From: Prorocentrum cordatum
Taxonomy: Eukaryota > Sar > Dinophyceae > Prorocentrales > Prorocentraceae
Direction of reading: 5' to 3'
Length of the DNA stretch: 64,000 nucleotides
Assembly: GCA_963575745.1 (NCBI GenBank)
Contig: CAUYUJ010016477.1
Span: 211,907 to 275,906 of the forward strand
Position numbers and translations under genes: made by a program. Of the stretch, positions 1 through 9,876 are shown piece after piece; position 1 is the first letter of the stretch; every line of letters begins with the position of its first letter. The notes under the pieces were generated by a model that worked only from the letters and a program-made list of their open reading frames with translations, ran no database searches and had not been told where the DNA came from.

Positions 1-205
1 ACGGGGGGAGGCAGAAAAATGCTCCCCTCTTCTTTGAAGCTAAACTCATTGATTTTACTACGGTTTGGGCCCCATTTTGGCCTTCTGAGGGGGCAGCGCT
101 AATTAAAGCTCCCCTCTTCTTTCAAGCCAAAATCATTGATTTTACTAAGGTTTTGGCCCCATTTTGGCCTTCTGAGGGGGCAGCGCTAATTAAAGCTCCC
201 CTCTT
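1..205. repeat. 87-bp tandem duplication
   Basis: A block containing CATTGATTTTACTA, a CCCCATTTTGGCC core and AATTAAAGCTCCCCTCTTC occurs twice; the CATTG word recurs at 47 and 134, a spacing of 87 bp. A related CATTGATTTT box recurs near 4395, 5367, 5750 and 6150, so this belongs to a dispersed family. No coding content was recognised. Confidence 0.7.
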
Positions 206-214
206 CTTTGATCG

Positions 215-360
215 ATTTCCTCCAAGATGGCCCCAAGAAGCGCCCAGGAGGCACCAAGAGGCCCCAAGATGGCCCCAAGAGGCCCCCAGGAGGCCCCCAA
301 GAGGATCCCAAACGGCCCAAAGAGGCCCCCCCGAGGCACCCAAGACGCCGAAAAGCCCAT
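215..360. repeat. GC-rich AAGATGGCC/AAGAGGCCC short-word repeat
   Basis: The stretch is an irregular array of 10-12 bp words of the type CCAAGATGGCC, CCAAGAGGCCC and CCAGGAGGCCC. The same words fill many later stretches. Open frames here on both strands are compositional. Confidence 0.7.
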
Positions 361-413
361 CAGGACGACCCTCTACTCGCCTGGGCGTCGTTTCTGGACG
401 GGCAGGAGGAGGG

Positions 414-603
414 GCCCGAACGACTCACACCAGGACGAGGGGCCCGAACAACTCACACCACGAGAAGCCCGAACGACTCACACCAGGACGAAGAGCCCGA
501 ACGACTCACACCACGAAGAGCCCGAACGACTCACACCAGGAAGAAGGGCCCGAACGACTCACACCAGGACGAGAAACCCCAAACGACTCAAACCACGAGG
601 AGC
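414..603. repeat. Tandem repeat with alternating 28/25-bp units
   Basis: Seven units begin with GCCCGAACGACTCACACCA or close variants at 414, 442, 467, 495, 520, 548 and about 576. Spacings alternate 28 and 25 bp because every second unit lacks a GGA triplet. This is a local minisatellite with a two-unit higher-order period. Confidence 0.85.
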
Positions 604-3235
604 GCTTTCTCTCCCTCCTCCTCCGCCTCGTCCTTCTCCCGCTCCCACCACAAGGAGGATGTACAAGGAGGCGGGAGGAAGGCGGAACAGGGGAGATATG
701 CGGGGGCAGGCGGAAACACGCCTGAAAAACACGACTGTCGGCATGCTTCGCTAGAGTTGCTGTTTTGAGATGGGCTGGTGGGGATACGCGAAGCGTGAAG
801 AATTCACTTGCCGACCATCTCATCATCTCCACCGTGTTCTTTAGCCGTGCGTGCTTTCACTTGTCACATGGTGCAACATACGTGACATGTCTCGGGTATC
901 AATTGCAATCCACTTCGAACAAAGAAGAAACGAAAGCGGTACCGGTCTTTTTCCCTTGTGCTGCACGAACCTTTTCAGCCTCACGCCAACAATGCCATAA
1001 TCGGGCACATTTGCAAAGCAATCCTGAGAACCACCTGAACTAGCCGAGCATGCTCGGAGAGCAGTATGGAGCAATGGCCTCATTGATTCTTAACCCTGGC
1101 CACATACCGCTTCCACAGAGGTGGCATCTCTGGGCATGACATGTTTTGCGGGTGCCTATCTCAATCAAGCCAACCTCGCGCGAATCGGAGGTTCAACGCA
1201 ACAAGAGGAAGTAGGAGCACGGGGGAGCACCCTCCCGTGCCCCAGTGGCCTGGGTCTTCTTCGCGACCTGAAGCACGTCCTCGTCGTGTAGCGTGTGCTT
1301 CAGGCCGCACGCCTCGTTGGGAGGACGGGTGGATCGAATCTTCGAGGAAGATGTCCAACAAAAATGACCCTCTCAATACATATTGCTACTTGTGCGGTTA
1401 TGGCATAGTCCTGCTTCGGTCCTGACAGGGTCCACATAGAAGCTGGTGGGGTCCTGCCAGGATTCGGGCAAGGTCCTGATTGGGTCCAGCCGGAGTCCTG
1501 GTCAAATCCTGGTCCGTTGTTGGTATGGTCGCAGTATGTTAAGGCCACCGTAGTTTCCAGGCATGGTCCTGGTGGGGTCCTGGTGCGATCATGGTAGTAC
1601 CAAAACCCCTCGCCGGCGACCCGTCGTTCAAGGACCTCCTGGCACGGCAAGGAACCGCATCCCATCTGATCCACTCATGCGCAAAAAACAAATGAAGACG
1701 CTCGGCCACGCCCGCTCTGACAAAATCTTGTACATCACTGGTACCAAGGAGCTGGCCTGACGACCTATGTAACGAAGCGTTCGGGAATGCAACGACATTG
1801 CGCCTTTCTGCGCCAGGATGGCTACCGTAGTCCAGCTGAAGGCCGATCTCCGACGTCTTCAGCCAGGAAAGGCAATTAGTCCAAAATGTGATCCTGGCCA
1901 TGTGTTCGTTTCCGCCTCCTCCTCCTCCTCCTCATCGTCCACTGCGCAATCCAAGATGCCGTGGGCCCCAGCAGTTGCAGCCCCCAAATGCAAGACACAA
2001 TGCACTCTGACGTATCAGAAGCAGGGTGTCATATGTTACGTATCAATCATGCCCGCTTTCTGGAGGGATGGATAGATGACGGGCGAAGCAGCGGGCACGT
2101 GCATCACGGGGGGGCCTGGGGGGACGTCTTGACGCTGGTGCCCCACACGATAGCGTGCTTGAACTCTTCCTGTTCGAACCAGACCAAGAATGTATCGACA
2201 CACGTGAAGCATGCCGTGCGCACAATCATATCACGTATGTCGGAAAGAGGACGCATGCAGCACATACACCACCATGAATCTGAAACCACACACGAACATG
2301 GACGCACGTATTCACATGAACAATGCTTCAACCAGCAACGACTGCCACCGAGCCGATTGCAACGGCAACCAACTTTCGCATTGTGATGTTGACACTGTGG
2401 CGCTGCGAGGCGCGAACGAGTCCACGCGTAAAACCTACATGCTCGTGCAAAAATTGCAAATACCAGAGGTACTGTATAGATAGTCGAGCATGCGAGAGCA
2501 AATGTCGGAATGCCAAGCTGCGTCCATCAGAACACCCTGCAAATCATCCAACTCCCAGTAACCGCACAACAAGGGTCGGGCGCTCAAAGAACCAAGAACG
2601 CTGACAGCCACTACACAAGCGTATCTTAGATCGAACAAATCACATGTACTGCAAACAATGTGTTGCCGGCTTGGTCTGGTGGTGACCTCAATGACATCCC
2701 AAATAAGGATCCGCCTTCCACTGCATTTTCAACGCTGCGCGCGTACCGCTTCGATTGAATGTTGATTTCTTTGTGATGCACTCGGGGTCCGGTTTTACCA
2801 GCACGCCCTCTCCCTGGGAACAACCATTGTGTAGAACCCACGACATCCAACGGTTAAGTGGCTATTTTCACTCTACTGTGTTCTCCTTTCCTCCAGCGTA
2901 TCATCTATCATGCACGGCGGCGCAGATTCCACGTCGGCGTGCACACGAGGAACACTCCCCCCAGCTTACCAATATGGACTTGTGCAGCAACGTCACCGCA
3001 TTTTCCACGGTAAAATTCTTCAGCCCTCTCTGCGGCGTCAAGACGATGGGATCCTGCAAAGGCTTTGCGGGCAACTCGACTCGTCGTGAAATTTCAGGGG
3101 CCCTGAAACCATGCCCGAAACTCTGCGACACTGTACAATCGTTTGCGCACATACTACGTCTCAAACAATTGGGGCAACGACCCGGCCCGAGAGAACCCGA
3201 ACATTGAATTGAACAGTTTCATTCAGAAACTCCTC
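604..3235. other. Unrecognised non-coding stretch with two adjacent hairpins
   Basis: No convincing coding region was seen. Two perfect inverted repeats lie close together. GCACGGG at 1217-1223 pairs with CCCGTGC at 1234-1240, and CCTGAAGCAC at 1267-1276 pairs with GTGCTTCAGG at 1295-1304. From about 1415 to 1600 the words GGTCCTG and GGGGTCCTG recur irregularly. A short (CCT)n run lies near 1916-1932. The rest looks unique. Confidence 0.5.
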
Positions 3236-3240
3236 GAATC

Positions 3241-3372
3241 CGCCGACCCCTTGTGGGTCTCCAGGCGTGTAGGATTTTCCCTCCATAATCCCCCCCTGGG
3301 ATCCCAAAATGCGCGTTCGACCCCCCCGTCCAGGACGACCTCCGCCCGAACTCACCACAAGGGGTCTGGCCC
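3241..3372 (+). repeat. Dispersed ~135-bp element T, copy 1
   Basis: The copy starts CGCCGACCCCTTGTGGG, continues to a GCGCGTTCGACCCCCC box at 3311-3326 that resembles a pol III B box, and ends at GGGGTCTGGCCC. The same landmarks in the same order occur at 32271-32410, and the first part recurs at 61825. A tRNA-derived SINE is possible, but no convincing A box was found and strand is uncertain. Confidence 0.4.
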
Positions 3373-3983
3373 TCCCTGGTTTTCCTTTGGAGCTCTCAGA
3401 CAGCCCTTGAGGCCTCTCAGGAGGCCCGCAAAACGGTCCAAGAGGGCCCCAAGTCGCCGAAGAACCGTTCCAAGATGCCCAATATGGCCTCCAGACGGCC
3501 CAAGGTGCCTCCAAGACGTCCCAAGAGGCTTCCCAAAGGCCCACAAAGAGCGCCCCAAGAAGCAGCCCCAAGAAACAAACATTGTCTCACCCCCTTGCGA
3601 CAGGGTATGTCTTTAGCATATCGCCTTGTAGGATTCACTACGCCCAAGACGACCCAGGAGGCTCCAAAGATGGTCCCGAGAAGGCCCCACATGGCCCCAA
3701 AACGGCCAACGAAATCCCCAAGACGGCCCGAGAGGGCCCCAGGACGGTCCTAAGAGGGGGCCCAGAGAGGGAACCCGAATGGAAATTTCTAGCCTTCGGC
3801 CCCGAAGCACCTCCAGGTTGCCCCAAGAAACCTTCGAAAAGGCCCCCAGGGAACCCCCAAAGGGCCCCCAAAGGCTCCGAAAAACCCAGAGGGAGGCACC
3901 CAAGAGGCGCAACTGTTGCCTCCAAAACGCCCCCGAGGGGCCCCACACGAGAACCCATCAGCCATCCGTGTGGCCTCGGAACC

Positions 3984-4140
3984 ACAACCCAAACACGGTG
4001 GCGGGATGGGCCGAAAGCCATGCGATCCGCCGCCCCCTGCTTGCAGGGGTGCACGGCGTGCTGGATGAGCTGGTTTTGGTTTTGGTTCTTTTTCTAAAAG
4101 AACTCTCCAGTGGGCTCCGGCCCGTCCCGCCGGGGTCCCG
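3984..4140 (+). repeat. Hairpin element S, copy 1
   Basis: After a CACGGTGGCGGG lead-in come three successive hairpins. CCCCTGC 4034-4040 pairs with GCAGGGG 4043-4049. GTTCTTTT 4085-4092 pairs with AAAAGAAC 4096-4103. GGGC 4112-4115 pairs with GCCC 4120-4123 around a TCCG loop. The GGCGTG word after hairpin 1 is shared with other copies. Strand of function is unknown; it could be a SINE or structured RNA. Confidence 0.55.
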
Positions 4141-4830
4141 GGAGGAAGCCGAAAGGACCTCAATCCGGAAAAAAAACCTCCAAAAAACGGCCGTTTCGCT
4201 CGGGACATCCTCAACAAATCGCGAAGATGGCCCAAGATGGCCTCCAAGTCCGCCCGAGATGGTCCAAGACGGCCTCCAAAACGGCCCAAGAGAGTCCAAG
4301 ACGGCCCAAGACGGCCCAAGAGGCCCCCCAGAGGCCTCCCAGACGGCCCAAGAGGCCTCCAAGAGGTCCTCCAGGAGAGTCCGAAGAGGCCAAAATCATT
4401 GATTTTTCCTTGGTTTTTGAAGGATTCTGGCATTTGCGCCTTTTCGGCTCTCCGACGGCTCGAGACGGCCCAAGAAGCCCCCAAGATCGCCCAAGAGGCC
4501 CCCAAGAGAGCCCCATGATGGCCCAAGTGGCCTCCAAGATGGCCCCTAGAGGGCCCCAAGAGGGCCCAAGAGGCCTCCAACACGCCCAAGATGGCCTCCC
4601 AGACGCCCAAGATGGCCTCCAAGACGGCCCTGGAGCATTCCAAGCGGGCCCCAAGTCGGCCCATAGAGGCCCCCCAAACGGCTTCCGACGGCTTCAGACG
4701 TGCCAGGAACCCACCAAGATGGCCGAAGTTGGCTCGAAGCTGGCCCGAGACGGCCCAAAAAGCCCCAAAGATCGCCCAAAGCTTGCCCAAGAGGCCTCCA
4801 AGACGGCCAAGATGACCTTCAAGATGCCCA

Positions 4831-4972
4831 CGTGTTCCCCGAAGGCTTTCCAAACCGATTCGGGGAACACGTGGTCCGATAGCTTGGCAGGTCTGGCCTC
4901 AACGTTCGGCCACATAGGCGCTTCCAAAAAGGCAGGGGGCGGCGGTGATTCGCCGTAGGCGTCTTCGATAAT
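4831..4972. repeat. Hairpin element H, copy 1
   Basis: CGTGTTCCCCGAA (4831-4843) pairs with TTCGGGGAACACG (4859-4871). It is followed by a conserved tract through CACATAGGCGCTTCCAAAAA to a second small hairpin, CGGCG/CGCCG around GTGATT, and ends at GCGTCTTCGA. About 140 bp is nearly identical to 6411-6550 and is diverged but recognisable at 19360-19490. It is immediately followed by S copy 2. Confidence 0.65.
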
Positions 4973-5095
4973 CCGCCGCCCCCTTTTGATTTGTCAAAGG
5001 GGTGCCTGGCGTGCCGGACGATATGGCTTTCGGTTTTGGTTCTTTTTCCAAAAGAACTCCCCCTAGGGCTTCGGCCCGTCCCGCCGGCCACCCGG
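4973..5095 (+). repeat. Hairpin element S, copy 2
   Basis: It has the same three-hairpin order as copy 1 but with changed stem sequence. The first stem is CCCCTTTTGA pairing with TCAAAGGGG (4979-5002, one bulge). The second is GTTCTTTT (5039-5046) with AAAAGAAC (5050-5057). The third is GGGC-TTCG-GCCC at 5066-5077, with a UUCG-type tetraloop if transcribed. It abuts element H. Confidence 0.55.
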
Positions 5096-6410
5096 AAAAC
5101 CCACCTGTAGTTGCCTTTGTTGCCCCAAGATGGCCCAAGATGGCCTCCAAGACGGCCAAGATGTCCCAGGATGGCATCCAAATTGCTCCAAGACGGCCAA
5201 AATGGCCTCAAAGACGGCTATGATGGCTCCAAGATGCACCCAAGACGGCCCAAGATGGCCTCAAGATGGTCTAAGACTGTCCAAAAAGCCCGCAAGAGGC
5301 CTCCAAGACGGCCCAAGAGGTCTCCAAGAGATCCTCCAGGAAGGCCCGACGAGGCCAAAATGATTGATTTTCCGTAGGTTTGTGAAGGATTTTGGCATTT
5401 GCGCCTTTTCGGCTTTCCGACGACCCAAGACGGCCCAAGAGGCCCCCAAGATCGGCCGAGAGGCCCCCAAGAGGGCCCATGACTGCCCAAGTGGCCTCCA
5501 AGACGGCGCCAAGAGGGCCCCAAGACGGCCCAAGAGGCCTCCAACACGCCCAAGATGGCCTCCAAACCGCCCAAGATGGCTTCCAAGACGGCCCCGCAGC
5601 GCCCCAAGAGGGCCCCAAGAGGGCCCCAAGTCGGCCCAGAAATGCCCCCAAGACGGCTCCCGACGGCGTCAGACGTGCCAGGAACCCACCAAAATAGTAG
5701 AAATTTGCTCGAATATGGCCTCCAGGAAGGCTAGAAGAGGCCAAACACTTTGATTTTCCTAAGTTTTTGGCGGATTTTGACATTTGCTTCTTTTCGGCCA
5801 TCCGACAGCCCGAGACGGCTCAAGAGCCCCCAAAGATCTCCGAAAGATCGCCCAAGAGGCCTCCAATATGGCCCCAGAACGGCCCAAGAGGGCCCCAAGA
5901 CGGCCCCACGAGGCCCCCAAGACGGCACAGGAGGCCTTTAAGACGCCCAAGATGGCCTCCAAGACGGCCCTGGAGCATTCCAAGAGGGCCCCAAGTCGGC
6001 CCATAGAGGCCCCCCAAACGGCTTCCGACGGCGTCAGACGGACCAAGAACCCACCAAGACGGCCGAACATGGCCCTAAGATGGCCCAAGACGGCCCCATA
6101 GGCCTCCAAGAGGGCCTCCAGGAAGGCCCGAAAAAATGCCAAAATCATTGATTTCCCATGGTTTTTGAAGGATTGTGGCATTTGCTTTTTTTTTCTGCCT
6201 TCCGACGGCCCGAGACGGTTCAAGTGCCCCCACAGATCGCCCAAGAGGCCCAAGCCACGGCCCCAACAAGCCCCCAAAACTGCCCAAGAGGTCTCCAAGA
6301 CGCTCAAGATGGCCTCCAAGGCAGCCCAAGAGCCGTCCAAAACGTCCTCCAAGAAGGCCCGAAAAGGTCAAATGGCCTCCAGACGGTCAAGATGACGTTC
6401 AAGATGCCCA

Positions 6411-6552
6411 CGTGTTCCCCGAAGGTTTTCCAAACCGATTCGGGGAACACATGGTCCGATAGCTTGGCAGGTCTGGCCTCAACGTTCGGCCACATAGGCG
6501 CTTCCAAAAAGGCAGGGGGCGGCGGTGATTCGCCGTAGGCGTCTTCGATCAT
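6411..6552. repeat. Hairpin element H, copy 2
   Basis: This copy is almost identical to 4831-4972, including the CGTGTTCCCCGAA stem (6411-6423; opposite arm 6439-6450) and the CGGCG/CGCCG hairpin. The two copies also share about 25 bp upstream (a TTCAAGATGCCCA word). No S element follows; the sequence changes at GTCTTCGAT. Confidence 0.65.
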
Positions 6553-6900
6553 TCATCTGGTGTTTTGACATGTGCCCGCCGTCTGTGAGCGTGGGTGTTC
6601 GCCGGTTTTCCCATGCGTGCACGGCGAACATTGCGAATGACAGCCGCAGAACATACAATGAACCCAAGTCGCTGTCTTGGCGAGAGCGTTCCGACGAGAC
6701 ACCAACCAACATCCCTGAGACTCAGACCCAACATCGTGCCGGATGGACCGAAACCCATCACATATTTTTCGGTCTGGGAGCCCACACGAAGTCTCCCGAT
6801 CCAGGGTGAAAACACGCTTTCCCGGGGTGCAGGAATCGTCCCGAACGGCCTCCCGCAAATTGAGTTAAGGCCCTAAGGCCAGATCCTGACGCTTTCTCCC
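6553..6900. other. Unrecognised spacer
   Basis: This is non-repetitive sequence between the repeat domain and the helicase pseudogene. No domain, RNA gene or repeat was recognised. Confidence 0.4.
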
Positions 6901-7949
6901 CCTTCTCCTCCTCAGCCTCCTCCACATCCACGTCTCCTTCCTTCTCCTATCCCCCCCTGCGGCCCCGAACACTCGCGCGCTGCCACAAGCGTTTGAGCGG
7001 GTCTTGCGACCGCGCGACTTGCACGCCAAAATACCGTTCTGGTGGGAGCGCGCGCGAAATCCGGTCGAACGAAAAAACGAAATTTCGGGAGCTTCCCATT
7101 GCAGGTGCCGAAGGCTCGTACGCTTGTGAACTGCGCACCGTGAAGCCGAAGTCCAATCACTCTGCGCATGCTACTTCCGTTGCCTTCGTCACGTGCTCCG
7201 GTTCCTGCGCGCTACTGATGTGGCCCCGCCGCGGGAACTTCAGGCCGCGCGCCGCGCGCGCCAATTTTTGCTCGAGCCGTTTTCACGCATCGGTCACGCC
7301 TTTCGCGGTGACCACCTGCTTGTCACATGCCCCGTAGGCCACTCTCGCTCCTTTCTTCTTCCGACGGTCCTCCACTTGGCACCAATTCAAATGGTCAGTC
7401 TCGCAGAGAGTCAGCCCGCACCCTGGCGCACAGCGCGTCGGCGGCGTTGCCCCCGCTTCTGCTTTTCTTTTGCGATTCGCCGTCTCGTCGCTCTCCGCGC
7501 CGCCTTCTCCTTCTTCTCCGCGCGCCTCCTACGCGACCTTTCGCCGCGTCGTTTGGCCGCTTCCTGTGCCTCCGACACTTCCGCTACGTCATCGATGAGC
7601 GCCAAGTACTCCGAATTCGAACGCCGTGCGCGGACCACCCAGTCTTCCCACTTCGCCGCGCCAGCGCGCGACTTCTGTTGAGCTTTTTTGCCCGCGCATT
7701 TCCAGCGATACTTCGTCCGGGCGCGCATGCGCATCTCCCCGCCCCCCGCCCCCTCGCCGCTCCCGCGCCCGCCGCCCGGCGACGCCCCTGATTCCCTCAT
7801 CGCATCCGTCGCCCAAGCTTTGCGCGTCGTGCGCCACTTTTCGTCCGCGCTCTTCATCTCCGCAGTGCAGTCCACGCGGAACTCTGGCCTCCCAATTCCC
7901 TGAAACTCGTATTTCGCGAGCGCATTCCCTAGCGGCCTCCCGTTGCGCC
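6901..7949 (-). pseudogene. Probable C-terminal tail of the PIF1-like helicase gene
   Basis: This stretch continues the helicase region on the same strand and has the same GC-rich codon style. One minus-strand open stretch (7411-7875) is rich in K/R/E/A with the segment YLALIDDVAEVSEAQEAAKR. No named domain is visible, and frames are interrupted. In related dinoflagellate genes the helicase core is followed by a variable charged or Cys-rich tail, so this is assigned to the tail by position only. Confidence 0.3.
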
Positions 7950-8049
7950 GCGCTCACTCGTCTCGCGGCCTCAGCTTCGCATCCCGCTCATCCCAATCAA
8001 CGTGCTCTCCTCGAAGAACCTCCAACTGCTTTTCCGTGCCAGCCATCTC

Positions 8050-9720
8050 GCCATCGTCGTCGAGTTTCCGATCCAAAGACTGGGGGATCAACGGGTTCTC
8101 TCGCCTTCGCGCCCGCTTGATGGCAACGTAACTTGGCGTCCAACTTGCGCCGTGCCCTATTTCAAGATCCGCTATGGCTGCGCCCATCGATCGCCCCTGT
8201 GCGGCGTGCGCCGCGACTGTCAGCGACGGTGTGATCGTGAGCGGCGTGCGCTTCGAACCCGGCGCTGGATGTTTCCGATGCCCGTCCAAGAACCACTGGC
8301 GGCTTTTTCGATGAGACGATTAGGCGCAGACCTGTCCCCCAGCCTGGCAGATGCCATTCCGTCATATGAAAATCCAATACAATCGCGATGGGCAAATGCA
8401 ACAAAGCCTCCTTGCCCTCATCTCCCGCGAGCTCGTCTTCGTCCAGCGCCCATCCACGAATCGTCGCTGCGCGCCCCGCAGAAGCTGCATCCTCGACCGA
8501 TTCGCATGATCCCCCAGTGCCGCGGGCATGCCCTTTGCCGGCGGGGGCAGCCCCGGCAAGCTGGCGCACTCCTTATCGTGGAAATCCAGCCGATGCATTT
8601 TGTCACCCATCGTGTACGGCCGTCTCTCTTCCAACCATGGCCCGAGGGATCCCTTGGTGCGACGCATGGCGGCTGCCCTCATCGCCCCTTCGCTAACTGC
8701 GCTGCGCTTTGCTTCCCGACGTGGCGCCGGATGTCCTGATTCGCATGAATGGCGACGGCTTCGACAAATTTCCTTCCCCCATGTCGCGCGTCTTCTGGCG
8801 AAATTACAACGGGCTTTCTCTGATCTCGCTCAGCTTTGCGCGCCTCGCACCCCAGCCCGTTATCTTCGCCAACTACGTCTGCTGCGCTTCGTCGACAACG
8901 CGCGTTCCCGCGCAGCGGTGCGCCAGCCGCCCGCGACCCTGGCCCCTCCGTTGGCCTGCCGTGCAAGAAATTGCGCGTTCGTTCAGCCAGCGCTCTTCGA
9001 CGAAACTCGTCTTGCACTCCAAGGAACCAACCTTCCTGGTCCTCCGCGCGCTTGCACTCCAGCAGCTCCGCGATTCCCTGCGCTGCCTTTTCGCCTCCTG
9101 CTCCCCAGAAGATGTGCTGCCCGTGGTCCTCCGCGGCACTCGGCGCGTAGTTCCTCGTGTTGTCCCCGTGCGACGCGGGCTTCGCATTGATCGCTGTTCT
9201 CGACGGCGGCTCCAGTAGATAGACAGCTCCGCAGAACGACGCGTTCACGCTCCCGAGCGGCCTGTTCGCGCCGTCCTGTCCTACATTTGGGCCGCTTGCG
9301 GCTGACATGCGCGGCCGTGGATGTGAAGCGGGCTCAGCGAGGAAGTTCGCGCTCGCCATGCTCATCTCTTCGACGGCCAGCCACTTCAACTGTGACATCC
9401 ACTGCGCGGCCATTTCCTTCTCCGTACTCTTCTTCGTATCGGCGCTTCCATCGCCCCCCGCGCTCGGCTCCTTCGTCTTGTTCGCGCCCGTGTCAGATGC
9501 GCTGTGGGTCGCACTTTCGTCGAGGGCTGACGCAGTTGTGACGTGCAAAGCTGCTGCCTGGAAGTCTATGCCGCGCGCCCGCCCTGTCTGCTTCTGGAGA
9601 AGTTCCTTCCGGATCTGGTCCATGACGAAGCTCCTCCCAGTCCCTGGGCCGCCGTGGAGTGCCCGCGGGAGGGGCTGCATGCCGGCGCGTCTCTGGCCCG
9701 CCTTCTTCCCCCTCGGAGGG
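8050..9720 (-). pseudogene. PIF1-like helicase core with mutated catalytic motifs
   Basis: Walker A reads LHGGPGTGRSFVM at about 9620-9660, with Arg (AGG) where the family has the essential Lys. Walker B reads WLAVEEMSM at about 9365-9392, with Glu for the usual Asp. The block normally containing GD..QL reads CGAVYLLEPPS at about 9200-9240, with Ala for Asp. The following block HIFW...ELLECKRAEDQEGW and FLHGRPTEGPGS (9120-8920) is typical of the dinoflagellate family. The last block is TITPSLTVAAHAAQGRSMGA through SYVAIKRARRR (8240-8060), equivalent to helicase motifs V and VI. All blocks are recognisable but at least three ATPase residues are altered, so the protein is predicted to be inactive. 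Confidence 0.7.
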
Positions 9721-9860
9721 GCCGAGAACTCATGCGCCAGAGCCCGACCGGCCACCTTCTCCTCGACGCTGCGTTGACCAGCATGCAGACGGCCACCCGC
9801 AAGCCCGTTGTCCCACCTTCGCAGGCTGGGTGCCGTGGCCTTCCTTCCCGCCGTTACCTG

Positions 9861-9876
9861 CCCCCCCCCCCCCCTC
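9861..9876. repeat. Poly-C run
   Basis: A run of about 16 consecutive C bases lies inside the helicase pseudogene. It is a likely site of sequencing or replication slippage and one cause of frame change. Confidence 0.8.

Larger units (their letters stand above)
3380..6400. repeat. AAGATGGCC-type repeat domain
   Basis: About 3 kb is dominated by 10-12 bp words (CCAAGACGGCC, CCAAGATGGCCT, CCAAGAGGCCCC). It is broken at about 4388, 5360, 5740 and 6140 by a conserved AT-richer box reading CCAAAATCATTGATTTT followed by a GGCATTTGCG word. This gives repeat units of roughly 350-950 bp. The unit frame encodes R/P/K/Q-rich peptides on plus and G/L/W-rich peptides on minus, which explains long open frames on both strands. 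Small hairpin elements (listed separately) are embedded in it. No protein is called. Confidence 0.7.

Noticed and set aside
60-115. Possible dinoflagellate spliced-leader relic (CCATTTTGGC)
   Set aside because: Only the CCATTTTGGC core matches. The flanking leader bases are absent, and the sequence is part of an 87-bp tandem unit.
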